A stretch of 64,000 nt of DNA from Clostridia bacterium. Its GTDB lineage: Bacteria; Bacillota; Clostridia; Oscillospirales; Acutalibacteraceae. Each line of letters opens with the position of its first letter. Within the stretch, counting starts at the first letter, position 1. The notes beneath the pieces are model-generated. The model was not told the DNA's origin. It did no database searches and saw nothing but the letters and a program-made list of their open reading frames with translations. Both the position numbers and the translations under genes were made by a program. The DNA lies in assembly GCA_017435385.1 (NCBI GenBank), contig JAFSFB010000001.1, positions 1 through 64,000 on the forward strand, written 5' to 3'. Positions 9,268 to 19,080 of the stretch are shown here, in pieces.

Positions 9268-9303
9268 ACTTAGTAACATTATCACTAAAAAGAAGGGATT
9301 TTA

Positions 9304-10743
9304 ATGGAACTCAACCGCAATCTCACAATGCTCACCGACTTCTATGAAATCACGATGGCTAACGGTTACTTCAAGAATGATTTCAAGGATACCGTTGCCT
9401 ATTTCGATATGTTTTTCAGAAAAGTCCCTGACGGCGGCGGATTCGTCATCATGGCAGGCGTTGAACAGCTTGTCGAATATCTGAAAAATCTTACCTTTAC
9501 CGACGAGGATATTGATTATCTGCGTTCAAAAGGCTTCGGCGAGGAATTTCTCGATTATCTGCGCAATTTTAAATTCTGCTGCGATGTCTGGGCAATCCCC
9601 GAAGGCACGCCGATTTTCCCCGGCGAACCGATCATCAAGGTCAAAGGTCCCGTCATTCAGGCTCAGTTCATTGAAACCATGGTCCTTCTTTGCATAAACC
9701 ATCAGAGCCTTATTGCTACCAAGGCAAACCGCATATGCAGAGCAGCAAAAGGCAGAGCTGTCATGGAGTTCGGCTCAAGAAGAGCTCAGGGCTTTGACGG
9801 TGCGATTTACGGTGCAAGAGCCGCATATATCGGCGGCTGCGCCGGAACAGCATGCACAATATCCGATGAAAAATTCGGCGTTCCCGCACTCGGCACAATG
9901 GCACACAGCTGGGTTCAGCTTTTTGACAGCGAGCTCGATGCATTCACCGCATATGCAAAAGAATATCCCGACTCCTGCACTCTCCTTGTTGACACCTATA
10001 ATGTTCTCAAGTCGGGCGTTCCCAACGCCATAAAGGTTTTCGACGAGGTGCTCAAGCCTCTCGGCAAACGCCCCAAGGGTATCCGCATCGACAGCGGTGA
10101 CATCGCTTATCTTTCACGCAAGGCAAGAAAGATGCTCGACGAAGCAGGCTATCCCGACTGCGGAATCGTTGCTTCAAACTCGCTTGACGAGTATATCATC
10201 AAGGACATGATGGCTCAGGGAGCTCAGGTCACCTCCTTCGGCGTCGGCGAAAGACTCATCACCTCCTCCTCCAGCCCCGTTCTCGGCGGCGTTTACAAGC
10301 TGGTTGCCGTCAAAAAAGACGGCGTGGATGTTCCTAAGATCAAGCTCAGCGAAAATGTTCAGAAAATCACAACTCCCTGTAACAAGAGAGTTTACCGCCT
10401 TTATGACAACGAAACGGGCAAGGCTGCCGCTGACCTCATCACCCTCGCAGACGAGGTCATTGATTGCTCTCAGCCCTATGACCTTTTCGATCCCGACTTC
10501 ACATGGAAGCGTAAAACAATAACCGACTTCACCGCAAGAGAGCTTCTCGAGCCGATATTTGTCAAGGGCGAATGCGTATATCAGCCCAAAACGATTCAGG
10601 AGATCAAGGATTACTGCACAGCGCAGGTTGACACGCTCTGGGATGAGGTCACGAGATTCGAGAATCCGCATAACTATTATGTTGACCTTTCTCAGGCTCT
10701 CTGGGATGAGAAACACCGCCTTCTCAACGAAAACGGAAAATAA
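9304..10743 (+). CDS. pncB: Nicotinate phosphoribosyltransferase
   Basis: A 479-aa enzyme that makes nicotinate mononucleotide from nicotinate and PRPP with ATP hydrolysis, the entry step of the Preiss-Handler NAD salvage route. The N-terminal LTDFYEITMANGYF, the central EFGSRRAQGFDGA loop that binds phosphoribosyl groups, the KGIRIDSGDIAYLS segment and the VGERLITS block are all characteristic. The length fits the longer Firmicute class, which carries a C-terminal extension. The AGAAGGGA site precedes the ATG. It is monocistronic, with a terminator 7 bp after its stop, and is divergent from a small XRE repressor that may control it. Confidence 0.95.
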   Translation: MELNRNLTMLTDFYEITMANGYFKNDFKDTVAYFDMFFRKVPDGGGFVIMAGVEQLVEYLKNLTFTDEDIDYLRSKGFGEEFLDYLRNFKFCCDVWAIPEGTPIFPGEPIIKVKGPVIQAQFIETMVLLCINHQSLIATKANRICRAAKGRAVMEFGSRRAQGFDGAIYGARAAYIGGCAGTACTISDEKFGVPALGTMAHSWVQLFDSELDAFTAYAKEYPDSCTLLVDTYNVLKSGVPNAIKVFDEVLKPLGKRPKGIRIDSGDIAYLSRKARKMLDEAGYPDCGIVASNSLDEYIIKDMMAQGAQVTSFGVGERLITSSSSPVLGGVYKLVAVKKDGVDVPKIKLSENVQKITTPCNKRVYRLYDNETGKAAADLITLADEVIDCSQPYDLFDPDFTWKRKTITDFTARELLEPIFVKGECVYQPKTIQEIKDYCTAQVDTLWDEVTRFENPHNYYVDLSQALWDEKHRLLNENGK

Positions 10744-10749
10744 AAAAGT

Positions 10750-10782
10750 AACTGCTTACGGGCTTACCGTAAGCAGTTTTTA
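10750..10782 (+). terminator. Intrinsic terminator of pncB
   Basis: AACTGCTTACGG pairs with CCGTAAGCAGTT (10750-10761, 10767-10778), followed by TTTATA. Confidence 0.9.
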
Positions 10783-10789
10783 TATATAA

Positions 10790-10826
10790 CAAAAACGCAT
10801 TACCAAGACGAACTCGGTAATGCGTT
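10790..10826 (-). terminator. Intrinsic terminator ending the ribosomal operon
   Basis: AACGCATTACC pairs with GGTAATGCGTT (10794-10804, 10816-10826); on the minus strand it is followed by TTTTTGTT. It lies 26 bp past the rplQ stop and closes the transcript that starts near 26.08 kb. Confidence 0.88.
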
Positions 10827-10852
10827 CTCATTTTTAAAAAGCTATCTTATAA

Positions 10853-11194
10853 TCAAACAAGCTCGATGATGCACATCTCAGCTGCGTCGCCTCTGCGGGG
10901 ACCTGTTTTGATTATGCGGCAATAACCGCCGTTAACTTCCTTATATTTGGGGGCAATTTCATCAAAGAGCTTCTTGACAACGTCTTCCTTTGTGACGTAA
11001 GCAAGAACCTTGCGCTTTGAGTGAAGGGAGTCGTCCTTAGCAATGGTGATCATTTTCTCAGCCATTGCACGAACCTCCTGAGCCCTAGTAACGGTGGTTT
11101 CAATTCTGCCGTTTTCCAAAAGATAGGTAACAAGGCCTCTGAGCATCGACTTGCGATGGTCACTTGTGCGGCCAAGCTTTCTGGTACCGGGCAT
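10853..11194 (-). CDS. rplQ: 50S ribosomal protein L17
   Basis: L17, 113 aa, binds 23S rRNA near the peptide exit tunnel. The N-terminus [21 protein letters not shown] and the [19 protein letters not shown] block are diagnostic; the short length is the usual bacterial core form. It is the last gene of the long operon, 34 bp after rpoA, and is followed by a terminator. Confidence 0.98.
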   Translation of the reverse strand: MPGTRKLGRTSDHRKSMLRGLVTYLLENGRIETTVTRAQEVRAMAEKMITIAKDDSLHSKRKVLAYVTKEDVVKKLFDEIAPKYKEVNGGYCRIIKTGPRRGDAAEMCIIELV

Positions 11195-11228
11195 TTAGTT
11201 CACACTCCTTTACCGTTTATCGGGGTAA

Positions 11229-12179
11229 TCATTCCTCATCTCTGCGAAGGTCAAAGCCAAGAGAATTGAGCTTTGCAACAACTTCGTCAAGAGATTTTCT
11301 GCCGAGGTTACGGACCTTCATCATGTCCTCCTCGGTTCTGTTGATCAAATCTTCAACCGTATTTATCTGAGCACGCTTCAAGCAATTGAACGAACGCACA
11401 GACAGGTCAAGTTCCTCAATGGTCATCTCCAGCACTTTTTCCTTGCCGTTGTCATTCTTGACAACCATAACCTCTGTGTCGTAAGCCTCGCCTGAGAGGT
11501 CGCCGAAGAGGTTGAGGTGCTCGTTGAGGATCTTGGCGCCGAGAGAAACAGCTTCCATCGCATTGATGGTGCCGTTGGTCCACACTTCAAGAGTGAGCTT
11601 GTCATAGTCAGTGATCTGACCGACACGTGTGTTCTCGACTGTGTAGTTAACCTTTAACACGGGTGTGTAAATTGAGTCAATTGCTATAACGCCGATAATG
11701 GGCTGCATCATCTGCTTGTTTCTCTCAGCGGAAACATATCCTCTGCCCTTGTCACAGGTCAGCTCCATGCTGACATGAGCATCGGAGTTGAGAGTTGCGA
11801 TGTGAAGCTCGGGGTTGAGAATTTCAACCTCTGAATCGGTCTTGATGCTACCTGCGGTGATTTCATCGTCGCCGTTAGCATCGATATAAATTGTTTTGGG
11901 ACCTTCGCCGTGAATCTTGAGGATAACGTTCTTGAGATTGAGGACAATCTCCGTAACATCTTCCTTGACTCCGGGAATCGTTGTGAATTCATGCAGAACG
12001 CCGTCGATCTTAACGGATGTGATTGCATAGCCGGGGAGAGAGGAAAGAAGAACTCTTCTAAGGCTGTTGCCTAAGGTTGTTCCGTAGCCTCTTTCAAGGG
12101 GCTCTACAACAAAACGACCGTATTTTCCGTCAGCGGAAATTTCTGCAGTTTCAATTCTGGGCTTTTCAATACCAATCAT
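11229..12179 (-). CDS. rpoA: RNA polymerase alpha subunit
   Basis: Alpha subunit, 316 aa, dimerises to nucleate RNA polymerase assembly. The N-terminal domain has [20 protein letters not shown] (residues 33-52). The C-terminal domain, joined by a flexible linker, carries the helix-hairpin-helix region ([29 protein letters not shown]) that contacts promoter UP elements and activators. It lies between rpsD and rplQ in standard alpha-operon order. The gap of 118 bp to rpsD contains a small hairpin and is the largest spacing in this part of the operon. Confidence 0.98.
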   Translation of the reverse strand: MIGIEKPRIETAEISADGKYGRFVVEPLERGYGTTLGNSLRRVLLSSLPGYAITSVKIDGVLHEFTTIPGVKEDVTEIVLNLKNVILKIHGEGPKTIYIDANGDDEITAGSIKTDSEVEILNPELHIATLNSDAHVSMELTCDKGRGYVSAERNKQMMQPIIGVIAIDSIYTPVLKVNYTVENTRVGQITDYDKLTLEVWTNGTINAMEAVSLGAKILNEHLNLFGDLSGEAYDTEVMVVKNDNGKEKVLEMTIEELDLSVRSFNCLKRAQINTVEDLINRTEEDMMKVRNLGRKSLDEVVAKLNSLGFDLRRDEE

Positions 12180-12264
12180 TCAAAACCCTCCTTATAAGAC
12201 GGCAGGCATTAACCTGCTCAAAATGCATTCAAAAACGCTCTGGTATCCAAGCAACCGCCTGATG

Positions 12265-12285
12265 AACGCCCATAATGCGGGCGTT
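12265..12285 (-). other. Hairpin between rpsD and rpoA
   Basis: AACGCCC and GGGCGTT form a 7-bp stem with a seven-base loop in the rpsD-rpoA gap. No T-run follows, so it is more likely an RNA processing or stability element than a terminator. Confidence 0.5.
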
Positions 12286-12297
12286 TCACTCAGGTTA

Positions 12298-12924
12298 TTA
12301 CTTAGAATAAAGTTCAACGATGAGATGCTCTTCAACGGGAACCATGATCTGCTCACGAGTGGGCAGAGCGAGAACCTTAGCTGTCTGAGCTTCTGCATTG
12401 AGGTCAAGCCACTGGGGAACAGGTCTTGAAGCGTTTGCTTCGAGAGTTGCCTGAATCTTTGTGCTTTCCTTGCTCTTGTCCTTAATAGCGATTTCATCGC
12501 CTGCTTTAAGGAGATATGAAGGAACGTTGACCTTCTTGCCGTTTACTTTATAGTGACCGTGAGTTACAAGCTGTCTTGCTTCTGCTCTGGAGTTAGCCCA
12601 GCCGAGAAGATAAACAACGTTGTCAAGGCGGCTTTCGCAGATACGGAGAAGGTTTTCACCTGTTACGCCCTGCTTACGCTCAGCCATGAGGAAATACTTG
12701 TAGAACTGGCCTTCCTGAATACCGTAGTAACGCTTAGCCTGCTGCTTTGCGCGAAGCTGAAGACCGTATTCAGTTGCCTTTTTGCGGCTCTGACCGTGCT
12801 GGCCGGGAGCATATGCTCTGCGCTCGATTGCGCACTTGCCGGTATAGCAGCGTTCGCCCTTAAGATAGAGCTTCTTGCCTTCACGGCGGCAGAGTTTACA
12901 TACCGCACCGGTATATCTTGCCAT
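12298..12924 (-). CDS. rpsD: 30S ribosomal protein S4, zinc-binding form
   Basis: S4, 208 aa, nucleates assembly of the 30S body. The N-terminus has four cysteines at 9, 12, 26 and 31, the spacing of the zinc-containing C+ form. The S4 RNA-binding domain follows ([26 protein letters not shown]). In many bacteria S4 represses its own operon; no S4-specific pseudoknot was identified here. It lies between rpsK and rpoA, as in the alpha operon. Confidence 0.98.
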   Translation of the reverse strand: MARYTGAVCKLCRREGKKLYLKGERCYTGKCAIERRAYAPGQHGQSRKKATEYGLQLRAKQQAKRYYGIQEGQFYKYFLMAERKQGVTGENLLRICESRLDNVVYLLGWANSRAEARQLVTHGHYKVNGKKVNVPSYLLKAGDEIAIKDKSKESTKIQATLEANASRPVPQWLDLNAEAQTAKVLALPTREQIMVPVEEHLIVELYSK

Positions 12925-12952
12925 ATTGTGTTACACCTCCAAATAATTCTGG

Positions 12953-13357
12953 TTACACGCGCCTTCTCTTAGGCGGACGGCATCCGTTATGAGGAATGGG
13001 GGTAACATCCTTAATCATGTTTACCTCCAGACCGGCTGTCTGCAAAGCTCTGATTGCAGCTTCACGTCCCTGGCCGGGTCCCTTAACATAAACCTCAACA
13101 GTCTTCATGCCGTGCTCGATAGCAGCCTTGGCAGCTGTTTCAGCAGCGGTCTGAGCAGCAAAGGGAGTTGATTTCTTTGAGCCTCTGAAGCCCATTTCGC
13201 CTGCACTTGCCCATGAAACTGCGTTGCCCTGAGTATCGGTAATTGTAACGATAGTGTTGTTAAAGGTGGATTGGATATGGGCTGCGCCACGCTCGATATT
13301 CTTGCGCTCACGGCGTCTGCGTGTGCCTGTTGTCTTTTTAGATGCTGCTTTAGCCAT
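12953..13357 (-). CDS. rpsK: 30S ribosomal protein S11
   Basis: S11, 134 aa, forms part of the 30S platform. The [14 protein letters not shown] stretch, the [14 protein letters not shown] block and the C-terminal [15 protein letters not shown] are invariant features. It starts 15 bp after rpsM. Confidence 0.98.
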   Translation of the reverse strand: MAKAASKKTTGTRRRRERKNIERGAAHIQSTFNNTIVTITDTQGNAVSWASAGEMGFRGSKKSTPFAAQTAAETAAKAAIEHGMKTVEVYVKGPGQGREAAIRALQTAGLEVNMIKDVTPIPHNGCRPPKRRRV

Positions 13358-13372
13358 AATATCCCTCCTAGA

Positions 13373-13741
13373 TTATTTCTTCTTATTCGCAATAGTCTTC
13401 TTGGGACCTTTGCGTGTGCGTGCGTTTGTCTTTGAACGCTGGCCTCTTACGGGGAGACCCTTGCGGTGACGAACGCCACGGTAGCACTGGATTTCGATAA
13501 GTCTTTTGATATCGAAAGCTGTTTCTCTGCGAAGATCACCTTCAACCTTGAGATTGTGGTCAATATATTCACGAAGCTTTGAAACATCGTCTTCGGTCAT
13601 GTCCTTGACTCTAAGGTCGGGATCAACGCCGGTTGCTGCGATAATGTCGCTAGCGGTTTTACGACCGATGCCGTAGATATAAGTAAGAGCGATTTCAACT
13701 CTCTTTTCTCTGGGCAGGTCAACACCTGATATACGCGCCAT
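13373..13741 (-). CDS. rpsM: 30S ribosomal protein S13
   Basis: S13, 122 aa, sits at the 30S head and contacts the 50S subunit and P-site tRNA. It has [26 protein letters not shown] at the start (residues 1-26), the [24 protein letters not shown] signature (residues 90-113) and a lysine-rich tail. Standard position after rpmJ. Confidence 0.98.
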   Translation of the reverse strand: MARISGVDLPREKRVEIALTYIYGIGRKTASDIIAATGVDPDLRVKDMTEDDVSKLREYIDHNLKVEGDLRRETAFDIKRLIEIQCYRGVRHRKGLPVRGQRSKTNARTRKGPKKTIANKKK

Positions 13742-13782
13742 TTGTCAGTTGCACCTCCAAATTAAATTGGTATTCGTCGGGA

Positions 13783-13896
13783 TTAACCCTGACGCTGCTT
13801 GTGCTTGGGATTTTCACAGATAACCATTACTTTTCCCTTGCGCTTAATGATTTTGCACTTTTCGCAAATTTTCTTGACAGAAGGTCTGACTTTCAT
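13783..13896 (-). CDS. rpmJ: 50S ribosomal protein L36, zinc-binding form
   Basis: A 37-aa protein, [14 protein letters not shown] at the start, with Cys 11, Cys 14, Cys 27 and His 32 forming the single zinc site of the C+ type of L36. It lies in the gap between infA and rpsM in the usual Firmicute order, with a good AGGAGG site upstream. Confidence 0.97.
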   Translation of the reverse strand: MKVRPSVKKICEKCKIIKRKGKVMVICENPKHKQRQG

Positions 13897-13916
13897 ATTA
13901 GAATACCTCCTTGAAC

Positions 13917-14135
13917 TTACTTAGAACGCCATGTGATGCGGCCCTTTGTGAGGTCGTATGGCGACATTTCGACCGTCACCTTATCGCCGGGAAGAATCTT
14001 GATATAATTCATGCGAAGCTTGCCGGAGATGTGAGCCAATATTCTGTGTCCGTTTTCCAACTCAACCTGAAAGGTTGCGTTGGGCAATGATTCTACTACC
14101 GTACCTTCAATCTCGATCATGTCCTGCTTAGACAT
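13917..14135 (-). CDS. infA: Translation initiation factor IF-1
   Basis: IF-1, 72 aa, a single OB-fold (S1-type) domain that blocks the ribosomal A site during initiation. [22 protein letters not shown] is the start (residues 1-22) and [11 protein letters not shown] the end of the fold. It follows the KOW protein gene by 9 bp and precedes rpmJ. Confidence 0.98.
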   Translation of the reverse strand: MSKQDMIEIEGTVVESLPNATFQVELENGHRILAHISGKLRMNYIKILPGDKVTVEMSPYDLTKGRITWRSK

Positions 14136-14144
14136 AGTAACCTC

Positions 14145-14399
14145 CTAAGTGTTGCCGTTATTTTCTGCATTTAATCGTCTGAGAGCTTTTCTGAGAGCTC
14201 TGTTAGTTGAAAGCTCCTCTTCGCTGAGCAAAGCCTGAGTTATTTCAACATGACGAATATTCTTGCTTTTCGGTCTGTCAACCGGACGCTCTTTTCCGTC
14301 GCAGACAAGAATCCGGTCTTTATCTTCCTGCATGACCGCAAGAAGATAGCCCTTATCTCTGCCTGCAAGGGATCTCACAACTCTGCCTCTCTCAAGCAT
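14145..14399 (-). CDS. KOW-domain RNA-binding protein
   Basis: An 84-aa protein starting MLERGRVVRSLAGRDKG, a KOW motif like those of L24, L14e and L27e, followed by a charged helical tail. Homologues are regularly found between map and infA in Clostridia and Bacilli and are taken to bind RNA or ribosomes, but the role is not established. It starts 9 bp after map, so it is clearly co-transcribed. Confidence 0.9.
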   Translation of the reverse strand: MLERGRVVRSLAGRDKGYLLAVMQEDKDRILVCDGKERPVDRPKSKNIRHVEITQALLSEEELSTNRALRKALRRLNAENNGNT

Positions 14400-14408
14400 A
14401 AGCTCACC

Positions 14409-15158
14409 TTAAATCTGAGTGAGGATAACGGGGCCGTTTGAAGTTATGGCCACGGTATGCTCGAAATGCGCTGAGAGTGCGCCGTCCTTTGTCTTGATAG
14501 TCCAACCGTCAGGCAACTGCCTGATGCCTGCACCGCCCTGATTGATCATGGGCTCGATGGCAATTGTCATGCCGGGGAGCAGGCGCACACCTCTGCCGGG
14601 TGTGCCGAAATTCGGTACGCTGGGGTCTTCATGCATCTGCTTTCCGACTCCGTGGCCGGTAAATTCCCTGACCACCGAAAAGCCTCTTTCCTCGCAATAC
14701 CTCTGGATTGTTGAGCCGATGTCGCCTATTCTGCCGCCTGCGACAGCCATTCTGATGCCTTCGTAAAGGCTCTCTCTGGTCGTGTCGCACAGCCGCTGAG
14801 CTTCGGGAGAGATATCTCCCGCCGCAAAAGTGGCGGCATTATCGCCGACATAGCCGTTAAAGGTTGCGCCGACATCAATGCTGACGATATCGCCCGCTCT
14901 GATGATGCGTTTTTTGCTCGGGATGCCGTGAATGACCTCATCGTTTATGGAAATGCATGTGGCAGCAGGATAACCGTTATAACCTTTGAAGGTCGGGATC
15001 GCTCCGTTCTTCGTTATGAAGTTATGAGCGATGCGGTCAATCTCCTCGGTCGAAATGCCGGGTTCAACCGCTGCGCCCGCTGCCTTTAATGCTCCTGCAG
15101 CGATAACGCAGGCTTCTTTCATAAGCCCGAGTTCTCTTGTTGTTTTGAGCACTATCAT
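14409..15158 (-). CDS. map: Methionine aminopeptidase, type I
   Basis: A 249-aa enzyme that removes the N-terminal methionine from new proteins. Metal ligands of the pita-bread fold are visible in SIDVGATFNGYVGDNAATF (two Asp), GHGVGKQMHEDP (His), and the Glu residues of TIAIEPMI and the C-terminal AHFEHTVAI. It has no N-terminal zinc extension, so it is type Ia. It directly follows secY with a 20-bp gap; adk, normally between them, is absent. Confidence 0.98.
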   Translation of the reverse strand: MIVLKTTRELGLMKEACVIAAGALKAAGAAVEPGISTEEIDRIAHNFITKNGAIPTFKGYNGYPAATCISINDEVIHGIPSKKRIIRAGDIVSIDVGATFNGYVGDNAATFAAGDISPEAQRLCDTTRESLYEGIRMAVAGGRIGDIGSTIQRYCEERGFSVVREFTGHGVGKQMHEDPSVPNFGTPGRGVRLLPGMTIAIEPMINQGGAGIRQLPDGWTIKTKDGALSAHFEHTVAITSNGPVILTQI

Positions 15159-15178
15159 GCTGATCCTCCGTTTAGGGC

Positions 15179-16534
15179 TTAATCAAGGAAGCCCTTGTAG
15201 TGGCGCATCATCATCTGGCTCTCGAGCTGCTTGACTGTTTCGAGTGCAACACCTACAAGAATGATGATCGATGTACCGCCGAGTGAAATGTTCATGCCCT
15301 GCTCATAGCCGACCTTCGCAAGAATGAAGGAAGTGATCTGTGAGAATACGATCGGGAAGAGAGCAACAACGCTCAGAAGAAGAGCACCGAGAAGAACGAT
15401 TCTGTTGATGATCTTGCCGATATATCTTGATGTGGGCTCGCCGGGACGGATGCCGGGGATTGAACCGCCGTTGTCACGGATATTCTTGGACATTTCGATG
15501 GGGTTGTACTGAATGCTTGCATAGAAGTATGCAAAAGCGATTATGAATACGAAATAGATAATCGCATATGCCCAGTGAGTCTGGCTGAACAGGTTAAAGA
15601 AACCGTTCCAGAACTTGCTATCAACCTCACCGACAAACATCTGGATTGTGGGAGGAAGCGAAAGGATTGAGGAAGCGAAGATAACGGGCATAACACCTGA
15701 CATATTGACCTTGATCGGAATATGTGTGCTCTGGCCGCCGTACATCTTTCTGCCGACAACTCTCTTTGCATACTGGACAGGAACTCTTCTCTCAGCATTA
15801 TCCATCCAAACGATGAATGCGATCATGAGAACGAGGATTACAAGAACGATGGGGGACAGTGCATAGTAGGGACCGCCCGACTGCATGTAACCGATAATCT
15901 GAGTGATGAGAGTGGGGATTCTGGAAACGATACCTGCGAAAAGGATGATCGAAATACCGTTGCCGATTCCCTTGTCGTTGATCTGTTCACCGAGCCACAT
16001 GATAAGAGCTGTACCTGCGGTGAAGCAGAGGATAATTACAAGCGCCTGGAAGAATCCGAAGAAGCCTGTATAGTTTTCGCCTGTTGCGGGGTTTGTGACA
16101 AGGAATGTGTCAGCGCTTACTCCGCCGCTTCTGAGATAGAAGTAGTAAGCAGTACTCTGGAGAAGACCGAGAGCGATGGTTACGAAACGAGTGATGGTTG
16201 CAATCTTCTTGCGGCCTTCCTCGCCTTCCTTCTGGAGTCTTTCAAGAGCGGGGATCGCAACAGCGAGCAACTGCATGATAATCGAGCTGTTGATGTAGGG
16301 GGTGATGGACATTGCGAAGATTGTTCCGTAATTGAACGCATCACCTGTCATCATTGTCAGATAGTTCATGAAGGTTGAGCCGTTTGCGTTTGCGATGATA
16401 CCTTCCGAGCCGATGTTAGTGAAGGGCACGGGGATAGCTGAACCGATTCTGAAGATCAGAACGATAAGAGCTGTGAAGAGCAGCTTCTTACGAAGGTCAG
16501 CGATCTTCCATGCGTTAACAAGTGTTTTAAGCAC
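15179..16534 (-). CDS. secY: Preprotein translocase channel subunit SecY
   Basis: A 451-aa polytopic protein, the pore of the Sec translocon, with ten membrane segments. The start MLKTLVNAWKIADLRKKLLFT, the plug/TM2 region (NYGTIFAMSITPYINSSIIMQ, positions roughly 88-108), the cytosolic RRVPVQYAKRVVGRKMYGGQ loop and the PGIRPGEPT loop are all characteristic. It lies one base after rplO, so translation is probably coupled. Its ATPase partner SecA is encoded at about 27-29.7 kb. Confidence 0.98.
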   Translation of the reverse strand: MLKTLVNAWKIADLRKKLLFTALIVLIFRIGSAIPVPFTNIGSEGIIANANGSTFMNYLTMMTGDAFNYGTIFAMSITPYINSSIIMQLLAVAIPALERLQKEGEEGRKKIATITRFVTIALGLLQSTAYYFYLRSGGVSADTFLVTNPATGENYTGFFGFFQALVIILCFTAGTALIMWLGEQINDKGIGNGISIILFAGIVSRIPTLITQIIGYMQSGGPYYALSPIVLVILVLMIAFIVWMDNAERRVPVQYAKRVVGRKMYGGQSTHIPIKVNMSGVMPVIFASSILSLPPTIQMFVGEVDSKFWNGFFNLFSQTHWAYAIIYFVFIIAFAYFYASIQYNPIEMSKNIRDNGGSIPGIRPGEPTSRYIGKIINRIVLLGALLLSVVALFPIVFSQITSFILAKVGYEQGMNISLGGTSIIILVGVALETVKQLESQMMMRHYKGFLD

Positions 16535-16535
16535 T

Positions 16536-16979
16536 TCAGATCACCTCTGCCTTTCCTCCGGCAGCTTCGATCTTTGACTTTGCGCTATCTGAAAAAGCAT
16601 TTGCCTGAACGGTGAGCTTTTTCGTTAATTCGCCTTGACCTAAGATCTTAACGCCGTCCATAGTCTTTTTGATAATGCCTTTCTCAATAAGAGCATCAAC
16701 GGTAACGGTTGCACCGTCTTCGAAATACTTATCAAGAGTAGCAATGTTTGCTATTGCCATCTCTGTTGCAAAGATGTTGTTGAATCCTCTCTTGGGGATT
16801 CTTCTCTGAAGGGGCATCTGACCGCCTTCAAAGCCGGCACGCATACCTCTGCCTGCACGTGCCTTCTGACCTTTATGACCCTTACCGGCTGTTTTACCCT
16901 GACCTGATGCGGGGCCACGGCCGATACGCTTACGCTCCTTTGCGGAACCAGCTGCGGGTGAGAGATCGTGCAACTTCAT
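16536..16979 (-). CDS. rplO: 50S ribosomal protein L15
   Basis: L15, 147 aa, a late assembly protein of the large subunit. The N-terminus [41 protein letters not shown] (residues 1-41) is Gly/Lys-rich as expected. Its start overlaps the rpmD stop by one base. Confidence 0.98.
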   Translation of the reverse strand: MKLHDLSPAAGSAKERKRIGRGPASGQGKTAGKGHKGQKARAGRGMRAGFEGGQMPLQRRIPKRGFNNIFATEMAIANIATLDKYFEDGATVTVDALIEKGIIKKTMDGVKILGQGELTKKLTVQANAFSDSAKSKIEAAGGKAEVI

Positions 16980-17176
16980 TAGTTTGCACCTCCTTGCTTG
17001 GCTTCGCTTACTGCGATAAGGTGAGAAATCTTTCTGACCTTGCCCTGAGTTGCGGCGTTATCCGGCTGAACGGAAACGTCGCCAATCTTATGAAGACCAA
17101 GAGCATGGGCGGTTGCAATCTGGGGCTTGGTGCTTCCAATAAGGCTCTTAACGAGCTTTACCTGAATATCTGCCAT
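16979..17176 (-). CDS. rpmD: 50S ribosomal protein L30
   Basis: L30, 65 aa, with the ferredoxin-like core [20 protein letters not shown] and the [10 protein letters not shown] strand. It sits between rpsE and rplO with a one-base overlap to rplO. Confidence 0.97.
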   Translation of the reverse strand: MADIQVKLVKSLIGSTKPQIATAHALGLHKIGDVSVQPDNAATQGKVRKISHLIAVSEAKQGGAN

Positions 17177-17190
17177 TTAATCCGCCCTCC

Positions 17191-17691
17191 TTAACCTAAA
17201 ATTTCTTTAGCGGTCTTGCCACGGATAGCAGCAACTTCTTCAACATTGCGAAGCTTTGAAAGACCGTCAATTGTAGCTCTTACAACGTTGCAAGGATTGT
17301 TTGAACGAAGAGCCTTTGTACGGATATCCTTGATACCTACTGTTTCAACAACCGCACGAACGGGGCCACCTGCGATAACGCCGGTACCGGGTGCTGCGGG
17401 CTTGAGCAGAACAACGCCTGCGCCGAATTTACCGGTAATTTCATGAGGGATAGTTGTGCCCTTGAGAGCAACCTTCATGAGATTCTTCTTAGCATCTTCG
17501 ATACCCTTGCGGATAGCGTCGGGAACTTCGCCTGATTTGCCAAGTCCGAAACCGATGATGCCGTTACCGTCGCCGACTACAACGAGTGCAGCGAACTTAT
17601 AAATACGACCGCCCTTTACGGTTTTGGAAACACGGTTAATGGCTACTACGCGCTCAGTGAGCTCATATGCCGATGCATCAATCTTAGCCAA
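17191..17691 (-). CDS. rpsE: 30S ribosomal protein S5
   Basis: S5, 166 aa, contributes to decoding accuracy at the mRNA entry site. It has the N-terminal double-stranded RNA-binding domain ([21 protein letters not shown], residues 13-33; [19 protein letters not shown], 57-75) and the C-terminal GPVRAVVE...[14 protein letters not shown] domain. Confidence 0.98.
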   Translation of the reverse strand: MAKIDASAYELTERVVAINRVSKTVKGGRIYKFAALVVVGDGNGIIGFGLGKSGEVPDAIRKGIEDAKKNLMKVALKGTTIPHEITGKFGAGVVLLKPAAPGTGVIAGGPVRAVVETVGIKDIRTKALRSNNPCNVVRATIDGLSKLRNVEEVAAIRGKTAKEILG

Positions 17692-17709
17692 CTTGTATTC
17701 CTCCCCTTC

Positions 17710-18069
17710 TTAGAACTTGAGGCCACCCTCACGGGCGCCTTCGGCCAGTTCCTTAACACGGCCGTGATAAATGTAACCGCCACGATCGAAAACAACATTT
17801 GTTATTCCCTTATCTGCAGCGCGTTTTGCTAACAATTCGCCCACTTTGTGAGCAGCGGTTTTGTTTCCGCCGTATTCCGTAAATTCCTTCTCGACAGTTG
17901 ATGCGGACACAAGGGTTTCACCCTTAACGTCGTCTATTAACTGAGCGTAGATATTCTGGAGGGAACGGAATACATTAAGGCGGGGGCACTCAGCAGTGCC
18001 GGAGATCTTAGCACGGACTCTGGTGTGACGAACCTGTCTGGCCTTATTGCTGTCCGGTCTGTTAACCAT
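17710..18069 (-). CDS. rplR: 50S ribosomal protein L18
   Basis: L18, 119 aa, binds 5S rRNA together with L5. The RPRLNVFRS-type strand ([21 protein letters not shown]), the KRAADKGI and [26 protein letters not shown] end (last 26 residues) are diagnostic. Confidence 0.98.
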   Translation of the reverse strand: MVNRPDSNKARQVRHTRVRAKISGTAECPRLNVFRSLQNIYAQLIDDVKGETLVSASTVEKEFTEYGGNKTAAHKVGELLAKRAADKGITNVVFDRGGYIYHGRVKELAEGAREGGLKF

Positions 18070-18093
18070 AAATTTTCACTCCTTAATATAGAC

Positions 18094-18639
18094 TTATTTG
18101 CCGCCCTTACCGGCTTTACCTTCCTTGCGGCGGATATATTCGTCAACATACTTGATACCTTTGCCCTTATAGGGTTCGGGGGGTCTCTTTTCACGAATAT
18201 TTGCGGCAAACTGTCCGACAACCTGCTTGTCGGGACCTGAAACTACAACCTTGTTGGGGTTGGGAGTTTCAACGGTGATTCCTTCGGGTGCTGTCATGAT
18301 GACATCGTGGGAATAACCGATTTTAAGAACAAGATCCTTGCCCTTAACTTCTGCACGGTAACCAACGCCGTTGACTTCAAGTTCCTTCTTGTAGCCTTCG
18401 CTGACGCCGATAACCATGTTGCTGATGAGAGTTCTTGTAAGACCGTGGAGAGATCTGTTGAGCTTCTCATCGTTGGGACGGCTTACGTTGATAACAGCGC
18501 CGTCGATTTCAACAGTGATGTTGGGGTGGAGTTCTCTTGTGAGAGTGCCTTTTGCACCCTTAACGGTAATTACTGTGCCGTCAAGCTTCACTTCAACACC
18601 CGCAGGGATTGCGATAGGCTTCTTACCTATACGTGACAT
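18094..18639 (-). CDS. rplF: 50S ribosomal protein L6
   Basis: L6, 181 aa, near the factor-binding site of the large subunit. [15 protein letters not shown] at the start and the C-terminal [27 protein letters not shown] segment with PEPYKGKGI are invariant. Between rpsH and rplR in standard order. Confidence 0.98.
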   Translation of the reverse strand: MSRIGKKPIAIPAGVEVKLDGTVITVKGAKGTLTRELHPNITVEIDGAVINVSRPNDEKLNRSLHGLTRTLISNMVIGVSEGYKKELEVNGVGYRAEVKGKDLVLKIGYSHDVIMTAPEGITVETPNPNKVVVSGPDKQVVGQFAANIREKRPPEPYKGKGIKYVDEYIRRKEGKAGKGGK

Positions 18640-18653
18640 GTTACGGCACCTCC

Positions 18654-19052
18654 TTACCAGATGAATGCAAGAACTTCGCCGCCAACGTTGGCCTTGCGAG
18701 CGTCCTTGTCAGTCATAACGCCTTTTGATGTTGAGAGGATGGCAATGCCGATGCCCTTCATAACCTTGGGCATATCCTCACAGTTTGTGTAAATTCTCAG
18801 ACCGGGCTTTGAAACTCTGCGAAGACCGGTGATAACCTGAGTCTTGTTGGGACCGTATTTAAGAGCGATTTCGATCATGCCCTGCTTACCGTCGTCCTCA
18901 ACCTTGTATCCCTTAATGTATCCCTCGTCAACAAGAATCTGAGCAATCGCTTTCTTCATGTTGGATGCGGGAACTTTCACTGTATCATGCTTAGCCGCAT
19001 TCGCATTGCGGATACGAGTCAGCATATCAGCGATGGAATCAGTAATTTGCAT
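18654..19052 (-). CDS. rpsH: 30S ribosomal protein S8
   Basis: S8, 132 aa, a primary 16S rRNA-binding protein. [22 protein letters not shown] at the start (residues 1-22) and the [19 protein letters not shown] region near the end fit fully. In enterobacteria S8 represses the spc operon through the rplE region; nothing comparable was traced here. Confidence 0.98.
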   Translation of the reverse strand: MQITDSIADMLTRIRNANAAKHDTVKVPASNMKKAIAQILVDEGYIKGYKVEDDGKQGMIEIALKYGPNKTQVITGLRRVSKPGLRIYTNCEDMPKVMKGIGIAILSTSKGVMTDKDARKANVGGEVLAFIW

Positions 19053-19080
19053 ACTGTTTACCTCCTTTGCAATTGCTCAA

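Larger units (their letters stand above)
8945..9303. promoter_or_regulatory. Divergent XRE/pncB control region, AT-rich
   Basis: This 359-bp gap holds no gene. It is very AT-rich and contains three copies of TATACATT-like sequence (about 8975, 9015, 9224) plus GTAT/ATAC-rich stretches around 9150-9200. The first copy is part of a perfect dyad next to the XRE start; the last lies 9 bp upstream of the pncB -35 box. This arrangement suits a small repressor binding several sites. Confidence 0.55.

Noticed and set aside
12180-12297. Extra small ribosomal gene between rpsD and rpoA
   Set aside because: No frame with a ribosome site; only a hairpin is seen.
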